Shown piece by piece: positions 23,591-34,771 of a DNA stretch of 64,000 bases (position 1 is its first letter; each line of letters opens with the position of its first letter). A model generated the notes under the pieces. That model ran no database searches. It was not told the DNA's origin and saw only the letters and a list, made by a program, of their open reading frames with translations. Both the position numbers and the translations under genes were made by a program. The stretch is from Oenanthe sinensis (lineage: Eukaryota; Streptophyta; Magnoliopsida; Apiales; Apiaceae), in assembly GCA_028671895.1 (NCBI GenBank), contig CM053796.1:31122860-31186859 (forward strand). The letters are read 5' to 3'.

Positions 23591-24005
23591 GGTGTTGCTT
23601 ATTATTTTAATTGTTGCTTTTGTTGAAATTTATTATTTGTGGAAGTAGCCGGTGTCAGTTGGACACGATAAATTTTCTCTTGATCTATTATTCTTTTGCT
23701 TTAAGGTTTATCTCTCGAGTGAGATCTAACAAATAATTACGACTTGGGTAGACTCAAATGCGGTCATAGTAATGAATTCATTGACATTTTTCACAACATT
23801 TTACAGTATATAATTCAGGAGTAAGGTGAAAAAAATATGAATATAAAAATAATTTTAAATATCCTCAAGTAGGACGTACAAGATGAAAACGATACATAAG
23901 TGTGACACTGGCATGTATAAAAAAGAGAGGCTTTAAAAGCAACCATTAAACACTCGCATACTGTCTCAGACTGTGATCGAACATCTTTGATCTTTCGTAT
24001 TACTC
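23591..24005. other. Upstream region of the FPF1-like gene
   Basis: Possible further decayed retroelement sequence up to about 23740, then the promoter region of the FPF1-like gene. Confidence 0.4.
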
Positions 24006-24006
24006 T

Positions 24007-24019
24007 GTATATATATAGC
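24007..24019 (+). promoter_or_regulatory. Probable TATA box of the FPF1-like gene
   Basis: GTATATATATAGC lies about 75-85 bases before the start codon, which places transcription start about 50 bases upstream of the ATG. This is a normal distance for a plant TATA promoter. Confidence 0.6.
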
Positions 24020-24090
24020 ACCTCAGACCCTAAACAAATACTGCTAGCTACCTACCTTCCTTTACTTGCTCTCCTAGCTACAACAAAACA

Positions 24091-24495
24091 ATGTCCGGAG
24101 TATGGTTATTCGACCAGAAAGGTGTAGCCCGTCTCATCTCCAACCCGACCCGTGAATCATTCGAGCAAAAAGAACCACCTTACCCTGGTACAGCCACTGC
24201 ACCAGGTGCCCGTCCTCGAGTCCTTGTCTACCTCCCAGCGAACCAAGTGATCCGATCCTACTCAGAGTTGGAGCTTCGACTAGGTGAAGTTGGATGGACC
24301 AGGTACAACAACCCTGCTGAGCCCAAGCTTCTCCAGTTCCACAGGTCTGACCACACTAACCATCTCATATCTCTGCCTAAAAGCTTCGCTAATTTCAAGT
24401 CTATTCATATGTATGATATTGTAGTTAAGAATCCATCCTTGTTCCAAGTTCGTGATCTCAATGCCGCAACATACTCCTCATGCATCCACTCTTAG
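24091..24495 (+). CDS. Flowering-promoting factor 1-like protein (134 aa)
   Basis: A single-exon gene. The protein begins MSGVWLFDQKGVARLISNP, the FPF1 family start, and keeps the core RVLVYLPANQVIRSYSELE, LGEVGWTRYNNP, LLQFHRSDHTNHLISLP and IHMYDIVVKNPSLFQVRD. FPF1-like proteins are small plant regulators tied to flowering time, gibberellin response and organ growth; their biochemical role is unsettled. At 134 residues it is longer than the usual about 110. The extra length comes from a Pro/Gly/Ala-rich insert after residue 25 (PPYPGTATAPGARPR) and a short Ser/Cys tail (AATYSSCIHS). GC content is higher than the surroundings and no lesion is seen. A TATA box sits upstream. A GCTA repeat (24590-24610) lies in the 3' region. 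Confidence 0.93.
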   Translation: MSGVWLFDQKGVARLISNPTRESFEQKEPPYPGTATAPGARPRVLVYLPANQVIRSYSELELRLGEVGWTRYNNPAEPKLLQFHRSDHTNHLISLPKSFANFKSIHMYDIVVKNPSLFQVRDLNAATYSSCIHS

Positions 24496-24589
24496 TTAGT
24501 GTACGTAACCGATTTTTAACTCATTTGTAAACTAAGTGACACCATTAATTTATAAACTAATGCTTATGAATGTAATTTTTAAGATTAAT

Positions 24590-24610
24590 GGCTAGCTAGC
24601 TAGCTAGCTT
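24590..24610. repeat. GCTA tetranucleotide repeat
   Basis: About five GCTA units in the probable 3' UTR of the FPF1-like gene. The unit is close to self-complementary. Confidence 0.8.
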
Positions 24611-25193
24611 GCTAATCGTTGCAATCATTCATATGACTAATTAATTGTCTACATGTACTATTATGGTTCTGTTTTTAGTAAACATTCAATAATGTTAAAT
24701 AAACTGATAATTAATAATAATAAAAAATATGTACTAGTTTCAAGTAAAAATAAGAAATGTGACCAAAATAAGCTAAATTGTTGATTCGATGTAAATTGAT
24801 GAAAAATACTTACATTATCGTTCTTCCAAATGTACCCAATAAAGCTGACAAATAAGCTGCAAGAAGATCTGCTTTCCATATATATAAGATAATTGAATCT
24901 TAAAGAACTTGATTTGCTCGATCACGTACTCACTTGAAAGATTTGGAGAAAACACACACATGTGTGTGTTTCTAAAAGGTGTTGTGGGGTAGCTGAACTT
25001 TTTGATGGGGTGTGTGTGTGTGTCAATGTGTTTCCTGATTGAGCTGGAGCTTGATATCTTACTTAGTTACTTGTAATCAGCTGTTTGGTACTGTACTGCA
25101 TGCATGTGAAGGTTCTGAGAGGAGAAACGTCAGTTTATTGGACCATATTTAAACTATCATCCTTTTGGAGTTAACTGTTTACGTATTTTATTT
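24611..25193. other. Intergenic DNA with GT microsatellites
   Basis: Contains an ACACACACATGTGTGTGT palindrome near 24953 and a GTGTGTGTGTGT run near 25011. No gene. Confidence 0.5.
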
Positions 25194-25198
25194 ATTAT

Positions 25199-25856
25199 TG
25201 TTAGAAAATGAAAAGTTTAAGACATATTTTATATATGTTCTTGATGTAATTTCCGAAAACTAATTATTGGAGGTTGTTCCTTGCTATGAGGACTTAAATT
25301 TTCATGTTTGGATCTAAGACATTTTCTTAGTATAATCCATAAAGAAATTGAGTTGAAATTGCTTGTTTGAAATGGGTTATGTGGGGTTTGTCCCACATTG
25401 AATTTGTAAAGGAAGGATAATAAGTTTATATAGCATCTTATGTTAGTGTTGTTTAAAACTACTAGTGTAAGTAGAATGTTTATGTCACATGATGCTATTG
25501 AATACTTTATATTTTTTAATTGCAAATTTATTTGATTTATTTATATTGATTATATTTAATATTATTATTAATATTAAATATATTGAGTAATGATTATTTA
25601 AATAATCAGACTATATATATATATATATTGTAATATTAATATTACTTAATCTGAATAATATAAGTAACAAATAAAACCCATCTTGCAAAACTCTATTTTT
25701 TTTGTAAAACTCTACATCCCACATTGAGTAGAATAAGAGAAGAGCAACTCAAGATGCCTATATATTGAGGCGTGCACATCTAATTGAAGGGATGATCTAC
25801 CTTGTGTGCCTCTTGCTTGTACCTTGCATAATTAAAAAAATAAATTGCATAGGTTG
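25199..25856 (+). repeat. 5' LTR, truncated
   Basis: Matches 28272 to about 28932 of the 3' LTR. It lacks the last about 426 bases of the full LTR. It carries about 65 bases (CTCTACATCCCACATTGAG region) that the 3' LTR has lost. Confidence 0.85.
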
Positions 25857-27741
25857 TCGGGCTATATTGAAACCACGACCGCTATGAGATTTTTAGTGTT
25901 AAAATCTGACATAGATGGTATAGTGGCAAACACTATAGTTGAGTTTCGTGATGCAACATTCATTGAAAATGTGTTCCCTATGAAGACTGGTATACCTCAG
26001 GGTATTTCTGATGATGATCCCACTCGCACATCGAGTTCCATTCCTGATCATGTGGAAATGATGATAAATGTGGGGGTGGATCCTGCTAGTAGCTCTACTC
26101 CTAACGAAGTAAAGGAACCTAGAAGGAGTAAGCGTGCAAAGGTGGTCAAGGACTTTGGAAGTGATTTTATCACTTACAATGTCTTAACTTTTCAACAGGC
26201 CATGGATTCTACGGAGTCAAGGCACTGAAAAGGCGCTGTAAAGAGTGAGATCGACTCTATTGTTTCTAACGGAACATGGGAGTTGGTTGATCTCCCTCCT
26301 GGGTGTACTACTATAGGATGTAAATGGATTTTCAAAAGAAAGATGAACCCGGATGGCTCAATAGATAAGTATAGGGCTAGGCTGGTAGCTAAGGCATTGA
26401 CTACTTTGACACATACTCTCCTGTTGCAAGAATGACAAGAATTCGAATGCTTATAGCATTGGCTTCCGTACATGGTCTTATCATCCATCAAATGGATGTA
26501 AAGACAACTTTTCTTCATGGTGATCTTGAAGAAGAGATTTATATGGATCAGCCTGAGGGATTTGTTGTTTCTGGCAATGAAAGGAAAGTTTGTAAGTTAG
26601 TCAAATCCATCTATGGCTTGAAACAAGCACCTAGAGACTGGCACAAGAAGTTTGATGAATGAAACTGTTTTGATTTTAGAATTTTTGGTTAATGAAAGTG
26701 ATAAGTGTGTCTACTATAAGGTTAAAGGAAATGAAAAAGTGATTTTGTGTCTATATGTGGATGACATATTATTGTTTGGAACCAATATTGAGATTATTAA
26801 CGAGACAAAAAGTTTCTTGAAAAGGCACTTTGAAATGAAGGATATGGGTGCTGCTAATGTGATTCTTGGTATCAAGCTGACTCAGTCAGCTGATGGAATA
26901 ACCTTGTCACAATCTCATTATATAGAGAAATCTATACTTGAGAAGTATGGTTATTCAAATTGTAGAATCGCAAGCACGTCATATGATTCAAAAGTTGCTC
27001 TTGTCAAGAATAAGTCAGGAGTACCTGTGTCTCAGTTAAGGTATTCTCAGATTATTGGGAGTTTGCAATATCTTGCTAATGGTACTAGACCAGATATTTC
27101 ATATTCTGTGTCTAAGTTAGCTAGATATACAAGCTGTCCAAACAAGACTCATTGGGATGCTCTTGATAGAGTGCTTAGATATCTAAAAGGCACCATACCT
27201 TGGTTTGCACTATAGGAGGTTTCCTGGAGTGCTAGAGGGATATAGTGATGCAAGTTGGATAACTAAGAAATCTAGTTCTAATGGTGTGACTGGATATGTG
27301 TTTACCCTTGCGGGTGGAGCTATATCCTGAAAGTCTGCTAGACAGACTATTGTAACTCGGTCTACTTTTGAGGCTGAGTTGTGTGCATTAGATGCCACGG
27401 GGACGGAGGCTGAATGGTTGCATGGACTTATGTCTGTGATTCCTGTAGTAAGCCAACCGCTTCCTGCTCTTGCTGTTCATTATGATAGTCGTATAACTAT
27501 CGATAAGATAAACAGTAAGAAGTATAATGTAAAAACCAAAAGACATGTCCAAGTTAGACTAAAGTCTATAAGGGGTTTGGTGTTTGACAGGATCATTGCT
27601 ATTGAGTTTAATGGAACTCAAGACAACCTGGCTGATCCTTTGACTAAGGGACTTGAGCATGCTGTTGTCCTTAAGTCGAGGTTGGGGATGGGACTGACAA
27701 CCCATTTTGAGTCATCAACAGCGGGAACCCAATACACCTGA
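25857..27741 (+). pseudogene. Copia pol relic (integrase tail, reverse transcriptase, RNase H)
   Basis: Blocks in order: integrase C-terminal tail (TIVEFRDATFIENVFP, 25940-25980); a linker with EPRRSKRAKV; reverse transcriptase N-terminal part (WELVDLPPGCTTIGCKWIF, 26280-26335); MDVKTTFLHGDLEEEIYMDQ and SIYGLKQAPRDWHKKFDE (26490-26660); after a frameshift the catalytic LYVDDILLFG (26748-26778) and RHFEMKDMGAANVILGIKL; SQIIGSLQYLANGTRPDISY; then RNase H (GYSDASWITKKSS, an in-frame TGA where Trp is expected at about 27328, FEAELCALDATGTEAEWL) and a C-terminal QDNLADPLTKGL. Frameshifts near 26225, 26400, 26655 and 27205 plus the stop make it non-functional. Confidence 0.88.
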
Positions 27742-28271
27742 GAGGAGATCCCTCGAAGTGTATTCAATGTGATAATAACAAGTTGTGAGGGTGATTCAGT
27801 AGTACCTCTACTACAATTATATAGATACTCACGTATCTGAGTCTTTCCCCTGTAAACCTCAAGAGGTATTGTAACTGCTAGTTAGCAAGAGTTTTAAGAA
27901 CTCTGAATGGGGTCAAATCGTGAGACGAGATGTTGGCAGTACATCTTTGGAGATGCCCAGCTAAGCGAATGTTATTGTGTGGTCGCAATTAGAGGATATG
28001 GTTATTCCTCGAAGCATTCGACGAACAGGATCGAGACATGACCATTAACGTCTCAAAGCCGTAGATTAGCACCATAGCCTTTGACTTGTCATCGTCTATG
28101 GAGTGTGGTTACACAAAAACGGATAAAGATTCAAGGTGAAACATTCCATCTATATCCGGTAGCCATCGAAATAGAGGACTTAGGAGGGTTCAAACCTTGA
28201 CGGGTACCAACTCTGAAAAATAAGTCATGAGTAGAACCTGATATGCATTTCTGTATGGATTTGTGAGGGAT

Positions 28272-29358
28272 TGTTAGAAAATGGAAAGTTTAAGACATAT
28301 TTTATATATGTTCTTGATATAATTTCCGGAAACTAACTATTGGAGGTTGTTCCTTGCTATGAGGACTTAAACTTTCATGCTTGGATCTAAGACATTTTCT
28401 TAGTGTAATTCATAAAGAAATTGAGTTGAAGTTGCTTGTTTGAAATGGGTTATGTGGGGTTTGTCCCACATTGAATTTGTAAAGGAAGGATAATAAGTTT
28501 ATATAGCATCTTGTGTTAGTGTTGTTTAAAACTACTAGTGTAAGTAGAATGCTTATGTCACATGATGCTATTGAATACTTTATATTTTTTAATTGCAAAT
28601 TTATTTGATTTATTTATATTGATTATATTTAATATATTTAATATTAAATATATTGAGTAAGTATTATTTAAATAATCAGATTTTATATATATATTGTAAT
28701 ATTAATATTACTTAATCTGAATAATATAAGTAACAAATAAAACCCATCCAAAACTTTGAGGCGTGCACATCTAATTGAAGGGATGATCTAGCTTGTGTCC
28801 TCTTGCTTGTACCTTGCATAATTAAAAAAATAAATTACATAGATTGTCGGACAAATTGAGGTGTGCCTCTAGTTTGTGTGCCTCTTGCTTGTACCTTGCA
28901 TAGTTAAAAATAAATTGCATAGGTTGTCGGGAAAATTGAGGTGTGCCTCTTTCTCCTACCTCGCATATATAAAGTGCATAGGTTTTTTGGGCGAACTGAG
29001 GTGCTGGTCGCTGTTGAGTGCTACGTATCTGTGGACGAAGTACTCTGTGCTGTTTTATCCTGAAAGTGATATTGCTGCAACCCAACACAGCGTAGTGGGG
29101 CAATAATCTCTTCAAGAACAGTCAAGACTTCTTGCAAAGTTTGACGACTCAGCAGTTGTTTGGTTCTATCAGTATATGTGTAAAGCTTCTATTAGAGCTA
29201 AGAATTCTATCTTTTCTCTTGTCCTTACAGTTACTAATTTATATGTCTTGTTTTACCTTCGTGCTTTGTTTTGTTAATTGGTTTAATCTGCATGTTCTTG
29301 TTAAATTATTTATATAACTGACTTATTGTTGTGTGTAATTTTTAATTACGCCCCAACA
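28272..29358 (+). repeat. 3' LTR (1087 bp)
   Basis: Starts TGTTAGAAAATGG directly after a purine-rich tract (GTGAGGGAT) and ends CCCCAACA before the ATTAT duplication. It holds the LTR tandem repeat described separately. Confidence 0.88.
28760..28998 (+). repeat. About 80-bp tandem repeat within the 3' LTR, three units
   Basis: A unit running from GAGGTGTGCCTCT through CTTGCTTGTACCTTGCATA to GCATAGGTTGTCGGG occurs about three times, with a measured spacing of 82 bases between the first two CTTGTACC motifs. The third unit is diverged. The truncated 5' LTR keeps one unit. Confidence 0.75.
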
Positions 29359-29363
29359 ATTAT

Positions 29364-32300
29364 GTCCCCGTTATTGATTCTGACTACAACTACCAAAATC
29401 ATAGAGTTTGATTTTCATCTTTTTCATTTGCTACGTAGGTTTCGTGTTCACTCGCATGGTTAAGAAATTGCCACAAATGCGTTTTCTTGTTTGCTCTAAA
29501 TTTCTCATTTTCACATTATGTACCGATCATTGCACTCCATGAATTCCACTTCACAAGATTTGTGATCATATCCGCTTTTGCTGGATATATTCGGGAAGAG
29601 AGAATCAGCAATTAAAAAAGATCGATCTAGGTACTGACTTTGTTGGTAATAAAAAGTAATGAGACATGATACGAGGATAAACTCTGAAAATTATTTCAAA
29701 AGATTTTATAATATTCTCTTGGTCTTATTTATAATAACCTTATTTCCTATCATGTTTGTTCAAAATGGTTGTCCATATTATATTAATATAATAAATTTAG
29801 TGTTAATTTATGTAATTTTTTATCCTATTTAAAACATAATACATATTTTTAGTTATAATAAATTTATTAAATGTGATTATAAAATGATTGAATTTGATTA
29901 ATGGATACTAAAAATGAGATGTAGGGAATATTTTATATTGAATATAAACTTAGACCCTTATAGACAAGTAACTAATTTGTTTATGAACTATCAACTACTG
30001 AAAACTTGTAATTGGTGAATAATACCTATTTTAGATGTGACTAATCTTCTTTTAAAGATCCTGCAGGTGTACAAAATTCAAAGAGATAATCATTATGATA
30101 AAAATTCAATTTGTCCTGAATTTTAATCAAACAGGTAGTTTCTGATTATTTATTTAGGCGTTAGATCTCGGCATCCTCTTTCTTTTCTCTCTAATAAATT
30201 TAATTGATTATACTGATGAAAAGTTAGAAATAGTGCAGGAGTTGGAGTTATAACATATCAGTAGCCAACTGACAATAAAGATCTAACTAATTTGGCTCTA
30301 GAACACATCTCCGACCTCAAAGTTTAAACCTTGTAGAAATTGTTCTAGATACTATAAAATTCTCTGATGCACTAAGAATTTCACCCATCACTATTAATAG
30401 TATATAAAATGTAATCCAATTGGAACAAACCGTTCAACCAAATTAAACATGTTGTTTAAATTCTTCTAGTCACGTTATGATGTTTCTCTTCTCTTAGCTA
30501 CCAAATGACATCTTTCTTCTCATACTAAAAATTCAAATTTTGTATCTCATGACTCTATTAATCCACTTAAATTTTATGTTTCTCTGCCCCAAGTCACTTT
30601 TGACCCTAAAAATTTATTTTTCTTCTTATTTTTACTCTTTTAAATCCCACTCCACTATCTGTCTCCCTCTCTCTCCCCCTCTCAGAACTATGTATAATAA
30701 CAATAAAATTAAATAATACACCTATTGGCTATAAAGGATAATTTAAGAATTATCTCTTTACTACTTTCATTTTATTTTTCCTAGGTAAAAGAAGAAACTT
30801 TAGCTGTTACCGTTATTTTTGTCTTGTTTGATTAATTTTTTTTAGTAGTGTACAGTTGCCCAATGTAGAGAATTCATTTGTAACTTCCACTGCAAATACT
30901 TCTCGTCAAGATAAATACACCCATGTTAACCCAAAAGTTGAATGGGGCTACTGCATGATTTTCCCGAAGTTAAATTAATTTCAACGTTTAAGTAGTTTTT
31001 CTAGATTTCAATATCTAAGAAAAAATTGTTGAAATTATTTATTTTAATATTTTTGAAATTATATTTATAATTGTTAAAGTTATAATATACATAAAATTTG
31101 AAATAAATATTATATGTATATCAACATTCTCAATATATTTGTTAATGTAACTTTTCAGATTTGTTCTAAATTTCACTTTTTAAAGAAAAAATATTAAAAA
31201 TATTTTCTTTAATGTTTTTAACTAAATTTATCCTTGTTAAAATTATAGTATTTATAAAACTTTAAAAAAAAATCATACAATTTGGAGTTGGTATTATGAG
31301 CCTTAACATCCCTGATCCATGTAGCGTTGTGATAGTTTTTTTTGTCATTTTTATATCCATATTCACATGATTTTATTGCTAACTTGATTATGTACCATCA
31401 ACTTATTAGATTTATTGTATTTTCGGTGATTATTATTTGTTATATAATTTTTTCGTCAAAAATGAATGATTAAACTAAAATAATGTATGTTTAAATAATT
31501 TAGTACTATGACTTTTTCTCTTGTCTACGGTCATAATAAATTGGACAATAGTGAAAAAGGCAAATAATTTAAATAAAAATGCAATTAGATGAGGTTAAAA
31601 AGATATATTATATACATATAAATGTTAATTACAAAACAATTAATATATACTAAATTGCTAATAAACATGAGATATGATATATGGAATAATTAAGGAGACA
31701 AATATTAATTATAAAATAATTAATATACATTAATAATATGTGATATTAATATGTAATTATTAGATAGTGGTTAAATGGTCAATTTATATAAGTAAATTAT
31801 AATATATACTTATTAAATAGAGGTTAAATTGTCATTTTACATTATTAAATTTGTTCATATTTCCCTATATAATAGATAAATGAATGGTATAGATTAAAAA
31901 TAATTTTAAAAATATGTGATTGATATTAGATATCATATCTCATTTTAATAAAAAATCTAATTTGAACAATTGACTGGTTATATATAATATATATAAAATA
32001 TAATTTAGATATAATTTTTTTAAAAACAATTAATTAAGTTAACCAAACTATAAAATTAACATGGTAGGGGCCGGATACTGATCGTGTACAAGTAGAACTG
32101 TGTGCAATTACTACGATGCGTAATTGCGTACTACACACATATATATAATTTGGGTTTAGGAAGAATTAAAGATTTTGGTCATTTATACTAGTGAAAAGAA
32201 ACGAGATTGACGCAACGTAAGAGAAAAAAGTGACACAGTTCGCATGCTAATAGAAATACGGCAAATTTTATCGTCCTTGCCTAGTAGAGTGTCAGCAATT

Positions 32301-32379
32301 AGGACGAGGAGTCTATACATATAACATGTTACATATGTATACAGACCCTGCAAATTAGGTTGCATGGTGATAGCTTCTG
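29364..32379. other. AT-rich intergenic DNA
   Basis: No gene seen. A possible decayed Stowaway-like element lies at about 29705-29935 (TATTCTCTTGGTCTTATTTA and an inverted ATGTAGGGAATATT). The remainder has local A/T-rich direct repeats, such as GAGGTTAAATTGTCA-like phrases near 31.77 and 31.82 kb. Confidence 0.4.
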
Positions 32380-33079
32380 CTCCCTCGGTCTCGGAAATTT
32401 TTTCCTCTTTTAACTTTTTGTACTGTTCATTGTAAGTGATTGACTACTAATTTATACATAATTTATAAAACAAAATATAGTCATGAGTGCAGGGGCGGAC
32501 TTACATATAGGATAATGGGGGGATAGGCTCCCAGTGAATTTTAACCCAATACCTTAATATATAAAGTCCAAAATAGGGTGCCCCCACTAATTAAATAGTG
32601 ATACCCCAATAGTCAAACATTTATCTAGCCCAACCCATTTCATTTATATTTTTTGTTCTAATATTTAGCAAGCCCAATCCAATAAAAACCAAGTTAGCTT
32701 TAAGTCCAAAGTCTAAATCAGTGTAAAAAGAACAGAGTGGTGAACCGGGCGAACAAAAAAACAAAAAAAACCTAATATCTTAATTGAAAAAGACAAACCG
32801 TATATTTGAAAAAGACAAACCTAATATCCTAATATCTATAATATTACACATCTTTTATTAGTTCTATGTTTTTATTTATACGTTGTGCCCCCCTAAAATT
32901 TATTTCTGGGTTCGCCACTGCATGAGTGATTTTGTTTGATTCGTATTTGTGAGTACTTTAATACAGTAAAATTTTTATATTTAATACTAATACGAAATTA
33001 AAGATATTAACGATTAAAAAATGTGTATTGACAAACGCGCACGTGATTAACAGGAAAAGTAATAAGAGACGGAGGGAGT
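32380..33079. mobile_element. Stowaway-like element carrying a nested hAT element
   Basis: The ends CTCCCTCGGTCTC and (inverted) GAGACGGAGGGAG match, with TA on the right (33080-33081). Removing the hAT insertion at 32490-32920 and one target duplication leaves about 261 bp, normal for Stowaway. Confidence 0.7.
32490..32920. mobile_element. Non-autonomous hAT element with perfect 8-bp duplication
   Basis: 431 bp from CAGGGGCGGACTTAC to GGGTTCGCCACTG (terminal inverted repeat CAG-G/T-GGCG). It is flanked by identical CATGAGTG at 32482-32489 and 32921-32928, the 8-bp target duplication of hAT transposons. No transposase. Confidence 0.88.
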
Positions 33080-33081
33080 AT

Positions 33082-33974
33082 CGATTAGTAAAAATTCATG
33101 CAGGGTTCTTTTTGTACTTGGCTATATTTTTTCATCTAATATGTGCAGGGAATGGTCGAATAGACTACAGAGTAGGATCATTAAGTTTTGATGTATTCAA
33201 CGTGTAGGGAGGCTATTGCTGCCCAGCTAATTATAATTTTGCTGATAAAAAGTTATGCCCGGATACAATGTAGCACCTGCCCGTGCTTTATTGTGGGTTA
33301 ACTGGGATCAGCTGCGTTGTTCTAAAAATCGGTGATTAATTAGTTTATCGAATTGATTAAATTTTCGATTATTTAATTAATTGTTTCGATTAATGCCCCA
33401 TTCATTTGATTAATCCTTGTTCCGTGTCTTCACAGTCTAATTTCAATTTTCGCTTTTTATAACACTTGTTATAATATAATATAACATAATTTTAAAATTA
33501 ATTATATAGTTTTCAATTGGTGGAGAATCCGGGTCAGTAATTTTAGGCCACATGGACCCGGATTCGTATAAAAATAATTTTGTTAACTTTATTCGCGATT
33601 TATAAAAACTCGAATAAACATTTTACAATAATCATTCATTGAGGATCCGGACACTTTTTCAGTTTATAGATGATTAATTAAAGCATGATATGACATAATT
33701 ATTCTAAGTTGGTCTACAATTAAAGTTTGGAGAACCATTAATTGACTCACATACCTTCTCCTTCCTGTATTAATGGATGTCAAGATTAGAAATTGCTTAA
33801 GATGCAGCGTGTAGTTTCGAGTACTTGCATGATCAAATGGATTTTCAGGTAATACTCGTGGCTTCTAAAATCTAATTTGGAGGCCTGAGCGAATTCACAT
33901 CTACATAATCTAATTATTATGTGTACGCGCCAGCTAATTGTTGTTGAAGCCGTTTTCAAATGCAGAAACAGAAG
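33082..33974. other. Intergenic DNA
   Basis: No recognised feature; mixed AT-rich sequence. Confidence 0.4.
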
Positions 33975-34217
33975 AATGTGTTTTCCCTCTTAAAAATGGT
34001 TGATCGTCGTATTAAATATAAGTAGTGAGAAAAGTAGGTAAAATGGTGAGACTCGTTAATATTTAATGGATATATGTGAAAAAGTGGATGAAAATAATAT
34101 GTGGGAGTAATTATTATATTATAAAAAATTATTATTGTTAGAAAATTATGAAATATAAAAAATTGAGAAAGACATCCAAAAAGAAAAATAAAGTGTAAAG
34201 AAATGGTTGAAACGGAG
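33975..34217. mobile_element. Stowaway-like MITE family B, copy 3
   Basis: The right end AACCATTTC... in inverted orientation terminates GAAACGGAG before TA at 34218-34219. The interior AGGTAAAATGGTGAGA and TTAATATTTAATGGAT blocks match the expansin-intron copy in reverse. The left end is unclear. Confidence 0.5.
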
Positions 34218-34219
34218 TA

Positions 34220-34771
34220 GTTGAGATATTTCACCTCATTATCGACGAGTAGCACTTGCCTAAATCTTAGAAATTTGCTCTAATCTAAATTTGAGTCGCA
34301 TATTAAGCCAAACGTGTTTAGTGTACAATCATCATAAAGCTTAATCTGTGCTGACAAATTAAAAGCTTACTTTAAAGGCCAACAAGAATCCTAGATAAAA
34401 ACGAGTTCCTATCATAATACTGTATACACTTGCCAATGTTTTTTTTGAAAGTAGAGTTTGTGACAAACATTCTTGAACAGCTTATATGTTGTGGAGAATA
34501 CCATCTTTAAGGTCTCTAGTTAGTTAATGGTCATGGATACAATATTTTATAATTGCATCCTAAGGAGCGAGCTAGCTTCCATTGCACCACCGAAATAGAT
34601 TGACTAAATAAAATATGGAAAACAAATTTGCACAACTATTTAGGTGAACAATATAGCAAGACAACTATACAGTGAAATAAAATACATGTAAATTACGACA
34701 CTCCTGTGAAAATTACCGAGTCCGATATGTATATTAAGTATGAGGGTAATTAACTAGTTGATTTGCTTGGT
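34220..34771. other. 3' flank of the kinase gene
   Basis: The probable 3' UTR of the minus-strand kinase lies next to 34772. Nothing else seen. Confidence 0.4.

Larger units (their letters stand above)
25199..29358 (+). mobile_element. Ty1-copia LTR retrotransposon with large internal deletion
   Basis: The ends TGTTAG...CAACA are bounded by the same 5-bp duplication ATTAT (25194-25198 and 29359-29363), so both outer ends are original. The 3' LTR is 28272-29358. The 5' LTR is homologous only over 25199-25856, after which sequence jumps straight into late integrase/reverse transcriptase. The rest of the 5' LTR, primer site, gag, protease and most of integrase are gone. The deletion breakpoint falls inside an LTR repeat unit. 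The two LTRs differ at many positions and by indels, so the insertion is old. Confidence 0.9.

Noticed and set aside
29132..29317. 61-codon hydrophobic frame
   Set aside because: It lies inside the 3' LTR of the older copia element and has no counterpart in the other LTR.
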